From CBDBCK01 sp965203345 (lineage in GTDB: Bacteria; Chloroflexota; Dehalococcoidia; Lucifugimonadales; Lucifugimonadaceae): a DNA stretch of 5,963 nt. Position 1 is the stretch's first letter, and each line of letters starts with the position of its first letter. The notes under the pieces are model-generated. The model searched no databases. It was given only the letters and a program-made list of their open reading frames with translations, and was not told where the DNA came from. A program made the position numbers and the translations under genes. Shown here in pieces: positions 1-5,560 of this stretch. The DNA is taken from contig CBDBCK010000020.1 in assembly GCA_965203345.1 (NCBI GenBank), positions 1-5,963 on the forward strand, given 5' to 3'.

Positions 1-80
1 CTGTGGGGTAGCAGCACCAGCGGCGTGAGGTTGGCTTCCGGAACGGGGGAATTTGCACCCACAGCCCAAGTTGGCGGTGA

Positions 81-302
81 GACGTTGGACGCATCGTCTA
101 TCCATGGCATGCCCGTGGTCAAGGATCGGAGGGAATCAATGATGTGCCGTTTGCTGAGCGGCAGAAGCAGTGGGCGCAACTATTTGGAAGGATTGGAGCA
201 TTCGCGGGCGACTATTGTCACAAAGACGGACCCAACGTATTTTTCATGGATTACTTTTCACCAGATCTTGATGACGACATCGTCTCGAAACGGATGAAAT
301 AG
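81..302 (+). CDS. C-terminal part of an unidentified protein, 5' end outside or frame-broken
   Basis: The frame from about 81 to the TAG at 300-302 has protein-like composition, ending in aromatic and acidic stretches such as WAQLFGRIGAF, FFMDYFSPDLDDD and a terminal SKRMK. I do not recognise the family. The frame is closed upstream by a TGA at 78-80. A different frame (positions 1, 4, 7 ...) is open from the window edge to 297 and reads reasonably in its first half but poorly afterwards, so the real gene may pass from that frame into this one somewhere between 77 and 150. A GTGAGA donor-like hexamer begins at 77, but the acceptors close enough would give an intron of only about 46-54 nt. A one-base deletion is the alternative. 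No domain, signal peptide or membrane segment can be seen in the 73 residues available. The call as a real gene end rests on composition only. Confidence 0.4.
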   Translation, partial: DVGRIVYPWHARGQGSEGINDVPFAERQKQWAQLFGRIGAFAGDYCHKDGPNVFFMDYFSPDLDDDIVSKRMK

Positions 303-792
303 GGATCCTGCAGTTTTTGCTAGGCTAATGTTCCACACGCAGAATATCTCCCCTCAGCAAATGCGGGGCGAAACTCTTGAATAAGTACACATGTATGGTA
401 GCTGACGACAAAGTTGGCAGCACAGAATGATCTAATTCAAAGAATTGCCCAAAATATACCGCAGGCAAGATTATTTTGAAGAACGGTACAGCCGGTACTT
501 CCTAGCTACGTAGCAGCTATGAGGCAGACAGGTGGCTACATGTATGTCCAAAGAGCTCATTATGGGTGTTTTTACTGAATGATCACTTACTACTACGTAC
601 ATGTAGCTAGCTAGTAGTAGGCCAACATAATTATACATAAGAGGTTGCTATTGCTATCTTATTTTATTTGCCATCAAGTATTTATTTGCTAATGTTGCAA
701 TGTACAGTTCATGGAACTACGCCCGTCCGTTTTTTTTTTCGGTCGTTATCGTTGATTATTACTTTTCAAGCAGCTTTTGCACTAGTCACTCG
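303..792. other. AT-rich intergenic spacer with short palindromes
   Basis: I see no convincing gene in this stretch. It separates the 3' end of the plus-strand gene from the 3' end of the minus-strand gene at 793, so it should hold two facing 3' UTRs. It carries a GCTACGTAGC palindrome (505-514), TACATGTA at 537-544 and 598-605, a TAGCTAGCTA run (604-613) and a T10 homopolymer (730-739). Confidence 0.6.
588..619. repeat. Inverted repeat with nested palindromes
   Basis: The arms TACTACTA (588-595) and TAGTAGTA (612-619) are exact reverse complements. The 16-nt centre contains TACATGTA and most of a TAGCTAGCTA run. The same TACTACGTA and TAGCTAGCTA words recur in the palindrome at 2880-2903, which also lies in a spacer between convergent genes. 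Confidence 0.6.
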
Positions 793-1233
793 TTAGCTCG
801 AGATGCCTGAAGCGGTGTCCAAGATCTCTTCAAGAGAATCGGCCCATGCAGCCTCGGCCTCGGCAGCGTCCAGCGCTCCTCGCGCTAGGGCGTCGTTACG
901 GCTTGGCTGGCTCTGAGCGGCGGCAGCTCTCGCCACGCTCTCGTCGTTGAAAGAATCAGCACCGCCTTGACGGTCTTGCTCGTTGAGGACGGCAAGGAGG
1001 ACGCTGGCCTTGGCCTGCCTACGTTGGTTCATGGCGGCATGATTCGTTATTCCCTCGAGGCCTCTCGAGGATAATGTGCTGGCGCGCTCGGCTGGAATGA
1101 GGCCGTTGTTTTGATGGATGATCTGAAGAGTCGTGATGATGTCCTGTTGGATGGCGCGGTGATCGGAGTCGGTGAGGAAGGCGCCACCGTACTCCTCGTC
1201 TGTGTATTCATTCAAAGTTTCAACGAGGTACAT
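793..1233 (-). CDS. Hypothetical protein of a diatom 'RGLE ... EQDRQ' type
   Basis: This 146-codon reading frame ends with TAA at 793-795. Its first half is acidic/aromatic (MYLVETLNEYTDEEYGG), followed by SSRGLEGITNH, a basic helix with RRQAKASVLLAVLNEQDRQ, and an Ala/Glu-rich helical C-terminus. The order 'EYT-x-EE', 'RGLE', 'RR...A...VL-x-EQ-x-RQ' matches a large group of uncharacterised diatom proteins as I remember it; this is recall, not a search result, and no biochemical role is known to me. No signal peptide or membrane segment is visible. The ATG at 1231-1233 has A at -3, but the same frame stays open for 11 more codons upstream and reads RNFNSKTK just before the Met, which looks like protein too. 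The true start may therefore lie upstream, reached through the overlapping frame at 1212-1406. Confidence 0.72.
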   Translation of the reverse strand: MYLVETLNEYTDEEYGGAFLTDSDHRAIQQDIITTLQIIHQNNGLIPAERASTLSSRGLEGITNHAAMNQRRQAKASVLLAVLNEQDRQGGADSFNDESVARAAAAQSQPSRNDALARGALDAAEAEAAWADSLEEILDTASGISS

Positions 1234-1406
1234 CTTGGTCTTGCTGTTGAAATTCCTTGGGCCTGTTCGGTGTTACTCGTAGAAGTGGTGCTCAGGCCTG
1301 AGCTTGTCTTCGGTGTGATTCTGAGTGCGCTTTTGCGCTTTTGTGCGACGACGGACAAAGATGTCGCAGAGGTCTCTCTGGCAAGACTCTTCTCCTGATG
1401 GCTCAT
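1212..1406 (-). CDS. Upstream overlapping ORF: probable displaced N-terminus, or a uORF
   Basis: A 64-codon ATG-started frame rich in Ser, Thr, Lys and Arg (MSHQEKSLARETSATSL...) ends with TGA inside the start of the 146-codon gene, overlapping it by 22 nt in another frame. Such low-complexity basic leaders are common on nuclear or cytosolic algal proteins. A net -1 change (or a missing base) between about 1236 and 1268 would fuse it to RNFNSKTK-MYLVET. GTAACA donors on this strand, paired with the nearby AG acceptors I tried, give introns of under 45 nt, most in the wrong phase. If no fusion occurs, it would act as a long overlapping uORF and should depress translation of the downstream frame. 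Which of these holds cannot be decided from the window. Confidence 0.35.
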   Translation of the reverse strand: MSHQEKSLARETSATSLSVVAQKRKSALRITPKTSSGLSTTSTSNTEQAQGISTARPRCTSLKL

Positions 1407-1650
1407 TGCGCCTCTGATGTTGTTGTCTTTGGGCTGGGGTGTCTCCGTCGTGGTTGCGAGAGATTGAAAAATTTGTTATGGCGGCATGTTATGAAGAGGA
1501 GGGTGCGAGCAGCTGTTTGCTGCTCTCAAACTGAGTTAGACTTCAACTGTTGCAGCCAAATCTTACATTTTTGAGCTCAAATAAAACTACATACGGCTGT
1601 AGGCTTTGTGTTATGCGGTCCGAAACCTTCTTTTAATGTCATGCTTGCCT
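1407..1650. other. Spacer without a convincing gene
   Basis: This should hold the promoter and 5' UTR of the minus-strand gene. Open frames here are short and of unconvincing composition. An AATAAA lies near 1579 on the plus strand, but no plus-strand gene end is visible nearby. Confidence 0.4.
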
Positions 1651-1710
1651 CGCTCTCACACCGCGAGAGTTTTTCTGTTACGTTCTCACACCGCGAGAGT
1701 TTTTCCGAGG
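1651..1710. repeat. Two tandem 30-bp units, each a small hairpin followed by T5
   Basis: Positions 1654-1675 and 1684-1705 are identical over 22 nt, spaced exactly 30 bp apart, with single transitions just outside the identical core (C/T at 1653/1683, T/C at 1676/1706). Each unit contains TCTC-ACACCGC-GAGAG followed by TTTTTC, giving a 4-5 bp stem with a 7-nt loop and then a T run. On the plus strand the layout resembles a stem plus T-tract. No gene is recognisable immediately upstream. Confidence 0.8.
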
Positions 1711-1920
1711 CCTGTGCTGTCGAGCACTGTGGACATGGGAACCTCTCAGAAATGGCTAGGGCTCTAGGCCTGAAAAGCCGGTTCTAGCTAGATGTGACAG
1801 GTAATCTGACACATTAACGTCCCAAACCTGCAACACCAAGCAAGCTAGCCCGCCTCGTTCCGTTGTCTGCTCAAAATTCCATGTGAGCCAAAACCGGCAT
1901 GAGCAAAAAGACCGCTTTAG
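1711..1920. other. Spacer, no convincing gene
   Basis: This stretch has stops in every plus-strand frame. A minus-strand frame runs through 1756-2061 but looks like a shadow. A GTAATC donor-like site at 1800 and a CTTTAG acceptor-like site at 1915-1920 would bracket a 121-nt intron, a sensible algal length, but no coding exon can be defined before the donor. Confidence 0.3.
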
Positions 1921-2247
1921 GCCTTCTGGTCGTTCTCCAGCCGAACCGAAGACGACGAGGCCGACATCTGCTTCGCCCAGTGCGCCGGTGTCCAGGCAAG
2001 CAAGGTCTTCTCGTTCATCGGCCTCCCCGAAACACCCGAGTGTGCCCGTGCCAGCCATCAATGAAGCAGTTCATGCGCCCACAGCATGAAGTGGACCCAC
2101 TCGGTTGACGAGCTCCCTCCCGGCAACGTGCCCCCCTCGATCTTGGGGCGGAAACCTACAAGATGCAAATTGCTGATTGATGCACTCCGCCACAACGAAC
2201 GAACGAACTCGTCCAGCCCTTCACTTCAAACATCATGTCTCACCTGA
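1921..2247 (+). other. Possible exon or coding remnant of unknown function
   Basis: One plus-strand frame is protein-like from 1921: AFWSFSSRTEDDEADICFAQ, then CAGVQASKVFSFIGLPETPE, stopping at TGA 2059-2061. The same frame then reopens to TGA 2245-2247 with stretches such as SVDELPPGNVPPSILGRKP. The TAG that closes the frame at 1918-1920 sits in CTTTAG, a plausible 3' splice acceptor. The other two plus frames are Arg/Pro/Ser-rich and look like shadows. I do not recognise the family. It could be an exon, a decayed gene, or a chance open frame upstream of the next gene, whose 5' UTR must occupy the right-hand part. Confidence 0.25.
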
Positions 2248-2733
2248 AGGCCCGTCGCGCCAAGGGCACGAAGTGCACGGAGGACGAGATGCTTGCCGAC
2301 GCAGAGCGACTCCCCTGGGAGTTCGATCGATAACAAGAGCAATCCCATGCTATCGACACACCAATCATCTGGTAGCATCGTTAGCAACGGCCTACCTGGC
2401 AGCAGCTTTACCATCGCCGAGTCGTCCTTCTCCTCCATGGGGCATTCGTCCTCCGCGTCCCTTCCCTTCTACGCATACCAGCAACGCAGCAACCACACCC
2501 AACCATGCAGCGGCGGCAACGCCATCTGGTATCAGGAGCCTTCCATTGCTACCGTCACCGCAGCTCCGTCGAGGAGCAGTTATGCATCGTCCACGTGCGA
2601 TGCGTCCGAAGGGGGTAATGACAATTTTGAGGAGGAGGTCCAGTACGACGAGACACTTATCACGAAGGAGTCCCCCGTCTGCAACAACGAGCTTGCCGCC
2701 TTTCTTACCAAGCTTGATTGGTCCAAGCTTTAG
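2235..2733 (+). CDS. Ser-rich hypothetical protein encoded in two frames
   Basis: The ATG at 2235 (A at -3) opens 32 codons: MSHLKARRAKGTKCTEDEML then ADAERLPWEFDR, stopping at TAA 2331-2333. The +1 frame is open from 2248 to the TAG at 2731-2733 and reads coding-like from about 2320 on: SSIDNKSNPMLSTHQSSG, a long Ser/Thr/Gln-rich low-complexity middle, an acidic patch (NDNFEEEVQYDE) and a compact end (NELAAFLTKLDWSKL) with GC-rich third positions. Upstream of 2320 the +1 frame is an Arg-rich shadow, so the N-terminus belongs to the first frame. Joining the two gives about 165 residues: a basic start, a disordered centre and a short hydrophobic C-terminal motif, as in small regulatory proteins, but I cannot name it. 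A weak intron (GTTCGA at 2321, acceptor at 2375 or 2384) would also restore phase. A longer third frame at 2177-2803 is Arg/Pro/Ser-rich and rejected. Confidence 0.6.
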
Positions 2734-2792
2734 AAGGAAGAACAGTTTTCTCTTTTTGAAATGCATCTCCAAATTAGTAATAGGTTTTTCTG

Positions 2793-2800
2793 TACATGTA
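2793..2800. promoter_or_regulatory. TACATGTA palindrome 60 bp after a stop codon
   Basis: This octamer palindrome (TGTACATGTA in context) lies in the presumed 3' UTR of the Ser-rich gene. It is one of four identical octamers in the window, all outside the recognised coding regions (537, 598, 2793, 3629). The function is unknown. Confidence 0.3.
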
Positions 2801-2879
2801 TAAGTTCCTATATGCGCAAAAAATATGACGAATTGCTATTGACGACATTTTGCTTTCTTTCCAATAGCGATTTCTCTCG

Positions 2880-2903
2880 TACTACGTAGCTAGCTATGTA
2901 GTA
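2880..2903. repeat. 24-nt near-perfect palindrome between convergent genes
   Basis: The halves TACTACGTAGCT (2880-2891) and AGCTATGTAGTA (2892-2903) are reverse complements except for one pair that would be G-U in RNA. It lies between the stop at 2733 (plus) and the stop at 2997 (minus), so it may fall in one or both 3' UTRs. It shares TACTACGTA and TAGCTAGCTA with the 588-619 element. Confidence 0.65.
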
Positions 2904-2996
2904 GCTTGCTAGAAGACAAGATATGAGAATACATGAAGCAGCTCGTCGTCGGACACACAAAAAGGCAATCTCCATCTATTGAACGCCAAAAGTGCG

Positions 2997-3572
2997 CTAC
3001 TTTCTTTTCTTACCAACCACGAGGGTAAGCACCACTACAGAAGCAACGCCAGCAGCACCTACCAACGCATATCGTCCCAACAATTTCTGTCTCTCCTGCC
3101 CTAGCTCCATCTCTGCTTTCCTCTCTCTGGCCTTGGCAGCACCCTCCTCAAATATTGGTCTGAGCGATTTCAAGACATTCGCAGCCTCCTCATTTTCAGC
3201 CTTGCCCACACAGTCCACTGCCTGCAACGATCGGACAAACAACTTGGTGAATCGGTCAAAGTGCTCCTCGGTCAGTCCTGTATCAAACAATCGTTCATGA
3301 CGCGAACCAATGTAGTCGTTTAGATCAATCTCAGGTGGCATCCACGTCAAAATCATTGACATAAAATTATACACATGCCAACGAATCTTGTGGACGTTGA
3401 CTCCTCGAAAGTAGGGACTGAGGACATCGTCGTTCATCAGCTCGGCATAGAACTTGTCCACGGCTTCTTTGAGGGTGGAGGATCCACCGATCCTTTCGAG
3501 GAGGAAGGGCTGCTGCTGCTGCTGCTGCTGATCGCCTGCTGAGCTTGAGTTTGATGGTGCCGCTGCTGGCAT
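2997..3572 (-). CDS. Truncated (2/2) hemoglobin, group 1-like, with C-terminal membrane anchor
   Basis: This complete 191-residue protein binds heme and, by family, O2 or NO. Residues 1-21 are a Ser/Ala leader with seven consecutive Gln. The globin domain covers about 22-143. It shows the LxERIGG turn (24-30), Phe41-Tyr42 (B9-B10, distal ligand-stabilising Tyr), Tyr54-Phe55 (Phe CD1), Ile63 at E7, His66/Val67 at E10/E11, the proximal His92 (F8) in GSRHERL, and GLTEEHF (99-105). Residue assignments are by eye against mycobacterial trHbN. After the globin comes a charged helix (about 141-163, AKARERKAEMEL) and then one hydrophobic segment (about 167-187, ALVGAAGVASVVVLTLVV) ending in GKKRK. Group 1 proteins are usually about 120 residues and soluble, so leader and anchor are additions. 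A tail-anchored topology with the heme domain in the cytosol is inferred. The short basic tail would fit the mitochondrial outer membrane, ER or another organelle. The start has A at -3. The gene converges on the Ser-rich gene and diverges from the receptor gene. Confidence 0.93.
   Translation of the reverse strand: MPAAAPSNSSSAGDQQQQQQQPFLLERIGGSSTLKEAVDKFYAELMNDDVLSPYFRGVNVHKIRWHVYNFMSMILTWMPPEIDLNDYIGSRHERLFDTGLTEEHFDRFTKLFVRSLQAVDCVGKAENEEAANVLKSLRPIFEEGAAKARERKAEMELGQERQKLLGRYALVGAAGVASVVVLTLVVGKKRK
3510..3530. repeat. (CTG)7 microsatellite encoding poly-Gln
   Basis: Seven uninterrupted CTG units on the plus strand read as seven CAG codons (Gln15-Gln21) in the globin gene. The lack of synonymous CAA interruptions suggests a recent or length-variable tract. 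Confidence 0.9.
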
Positions 3573-3844
3573 AGTGTGTAAATGCCAGATGATTGGGCAC
3601 AGCGGTCTATTCTACCAATGGTATCTCGTACATGTAGAATTCCTTTCTTTTATGGCTGGCCTTTGGTGAGTGGGGTTCTCTTTGCTTCGGCTTCGGCTCT
3701 CGCTCGTATCGTATCGTATCTTTTGAGTCCGAACCACTAAATGCGCACTTGTGGCACTAAAATCCTCCACGCCGATGCCATCGATTGGACCGCCTTGTGA
3801 GAGCATAATAGCTCCCAAGCTCTCTTGCTTCGGCGTATGGATGC
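3573..3844. promoter_or_regulatory. Divergent promoter region between globin and receptor genes
   Basis: The two start regions face away from each other across less than 300 bp, so both promoters and 5' UTRs must lie here, or the receptor has an upstream exon in it. Visible elements are TACATGTA at 3629-3636 (57-64 nt upstream of the globin ATG), a GCTTCG duplication at 3684-3698, and a pentamer run (TCGTA)3TC at 3704-3720. No TATA box can be called with confidence. A minus-strand frame crossing 3612-3893 is judged a chance open frame. Confidence 0.4.
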
Positions 3845-3865
3845 GTGTATTTTTGGCGCAAAGAC

Positions 3866-5560
3866 ATGATGGCAATAATTCTCGCCGACCCAACCTCCTA
3901 CGGCTACTACGACGCCATCCGACAATCTCCCACGGCCACCTTCGTGTCGCTCGTGCCGCCCTCCGAAATTGACAACTATCCCGGAGGACGAAACCTTTAC
4001 CGTGCCATCGACGAGGCGTCCAACCTCCCCTCTCCTGGAGTTATATTAGCACACATTCCCACATTCTTGCGATGGACGCAAATTGATCAGAACGACGACA
4101 CCGAGGATTTGCTGTATGATGTGAGCGATGCCGGTTACGATGGGAGCGCTGCTGCAATTCTTGCCATGCATCACTTCAACAATGGCATCGGTAGTGTCGT
4201 GGATGAATTGGAGGGAATCAACAACACATGTTCCATCCGTCTGACCACTGATCTAGTGGATACTATGGGGTGGGAACTCATCGCCACGATCAATCTACTG
4301 TATAGCGTCGTCAACCCCCCTTACTACAACGCAAGTGATCCACACATGGCAGCCATGATCGGAACGACGACCAGCAGCATTACATCCACTCTGGCGGCGC
4401 AGAGCGGAGTGTTCGATCTGCCACAATTCTCGCCCAGCGCAACGTCGGCCCTGCTGGACAATCGATACGAGTATCTGTTGTTTGGTCGAACCATTGCTAG
4501 TGACGATGCCACGTCGGCGAGACTCACGGGGTACCTCAAGAACGAATTAGATGTGAGCTACATAGGAATGATATACGTCGATGATGCCTATGGTGGTTCG
4601 TTCCAACAAAGCATGAGGCAGGCGGTGAACTTGAGAAATATGACAATGTTTTCGTATGCATTGAAGCCGGGATCGAGGGAGAGGGAGGTAGATCGAGCAC
4701 TGACTTTCTTACTGGACAACAATGTGAATTACATTGTTGGAGTATTTTATCCTACCGAATATGAGTTGATCATGGGGCAGGCGTGGAAGCTGGGGATGGC
4801 GGGTGAAGGGAAGTTGTGGGTCTTTACTGCGGCGATGGACCCAGCTCTTGCTGGAAATGGAGGCAAGGGGTCGATTATAGACCCACGCAGTCCTGCTGCA
4901 AAGGCGACGCCAGGCAACATGGTGTTCCATGATGAAGGTGGTTTGCCGGGATTCCCCCAGTATGATAGATTCTTGAACGAATGGAGGCAAATTGCCGATG
5001 ACGACGAGGCGCTGAGCTACATCAACTCTACAATTCCACCGTGGAGCTGGCAGGCCATGTTCACAAATGGAACTGATTTTGAGTTCAATCGAACGAGTGA
5101 GTACTTTCTTCGAAATCCCAGCTACATCGCCGCATACTCGTATGATGCCGTCGTCGCGCTTGGGCTGGGCGCATGCTATGCCCAGGGCAATTTGTCGTTG
5201 GCCACGCCAATTTCGGCGTCTTCCAATGCTTCCAGTGTATCAAGAATGGATTTGAACTCAACTTTCACGGGCAATGAACACCATACTCATGCCTTGCTTT
5301 CGAAGTTCCTGGGGGCATCAGGATTTGTTTCATTTAATCTTACTGAATCCTACTCGAGGGATCCCAATACAACTTATTTCGTGGTTTCGAATATTCGTGA
5401 GGAGAAGGGCAATGACGGCCAAGCCACTTTTCGAGCAGTGCCGACAAGATACGCAAATATTACAACAAACGAGTGGACTTCTTACCGAGGTCGGGCATTT
5501 GTCTACCCTGGAGGAACAACGGAGCCTCCACCAGATCTACCACCACCAGAAACAGTCTAA
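3866..5560 (+). CDS. GABA-B-like class C GPCR, extracellular ligand-binding domain
   Basis: This is the ectodomain of a class C receptor with a periplasmic-binding-protein type 1 (ANF_receptor) fold. Seen in order: an N-terminal region (ADPTSYGYYDAIRQSP), the helix DAGYDGSAAAILAMHHFNNG at about 4127-4186, GTTTSSITSTLAAQSGVFDLPQ split across about 4360-4430, the second-lobe strand IGMIYVDDAYGGSFQQS at about 4563-4613, IVGVFYPTEYELIMGQAW at about 4734-4787, and IAAYSYDAVVALG near 5125. About twelve N-x-S/T sequons, mostly in the second half, fit a glycosylated surface protein. It ends in YPGGTTEPPPDLPPPETV and TAA at 5558-5560, just where such receptors enter TM1. Diatom GABA-B-like receptors are numerous; the ligand is unknown. 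The start is uncertain: tandem ATGs at 3866/3869 begin MMAIILADP with no clear signal peptide, and the frame is open from 3812, so an upstream exon is likely. The transmembrane half follows in another frame. Confidence 0.9.
   Translation: MMAIILADPTSYGYYDAIRQSPTATFVSLVPPSEIDNYPGGRNLYRAIDEASNLPSPGVILAHIPTFLRWTQIDQNDDTEDLLYDVSDAGYDGSAAAILAMHHFNNGIGSVVDELEGINNTCSIRLTTDLVDTMGWELIATINLLYSVVNPPYYNASDPHMAAMIGTTTSSITSTLAAQSGVFDLPQFSPSATSALLDNRYEYLLFGRTIASDDATSARLTGYLKNELDVSYIGMIYVDDAYGGSFQQSMRQAVNLRNMTMFSYALKPGSREREVDRALTFLLDNNVNYIVGVFYPTEYELIMGQAWKLGMAGEGKLWVFTAAMDPALAGNGGKGSIIDPRSPAAKATPGNMVFHDEGGLPGFPQYDRFLNEWRQIADDDEALSYINSTIPPWSWQAMFTNGTDFEFNRTSEYFLRNPSYIAAYSYDAVVALGLGACYAQGNLSLATPISASSNASSVSRMDLNSTFTGNEHHTHALLSKFLGASGFVSFNLTESYSRDPNTTYFVVSNIREEKGNDGQATFRAVPTRYANITTNEWTSYRGRAFVYPGGTTEPPPDLPPPETV

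Noticed and set aside
1651..1710. CRISPR-like repeats
   Set aside because: Only two units with an 8-bp interval, in a eukaryotic context; not an array.
1756..2061. 101-codon minus-strand frame
   Set aside because: Gly/Arg/Leu composition without motif; it mirrors the protein-like plus frame over 1921-2061.
2235..2733. Ornithine decarboxylase antizyme because of the +1 shift
   Set aside because: The downstream product is Ser-rich, too short and lacks any antizyme-domain motif I know.
2392..2772. 126-codon minus-strand frame
   Set aside because: Complement of the Ser-rich gene; Lys/Gly-rich start comes from the T-rich 3' UTR.
2177..2803. 208-codon plus-strand frame
   Set aside because: Longest frame here, but rich in Arg, Pro, Ser and His in the manner of an out-of-frame translation. 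The frame ending at 2733 has better codon use and a protein-like C-terminus.
3612..3893. 93-codon minus-strand frame upstream of the globin
   Set aside because: One stretch (DGIGVEDFSATSAHLVVR) looks protein-like, but it runs into the receptor's coding start and ends in a basic low-complexity tail; judged chance.
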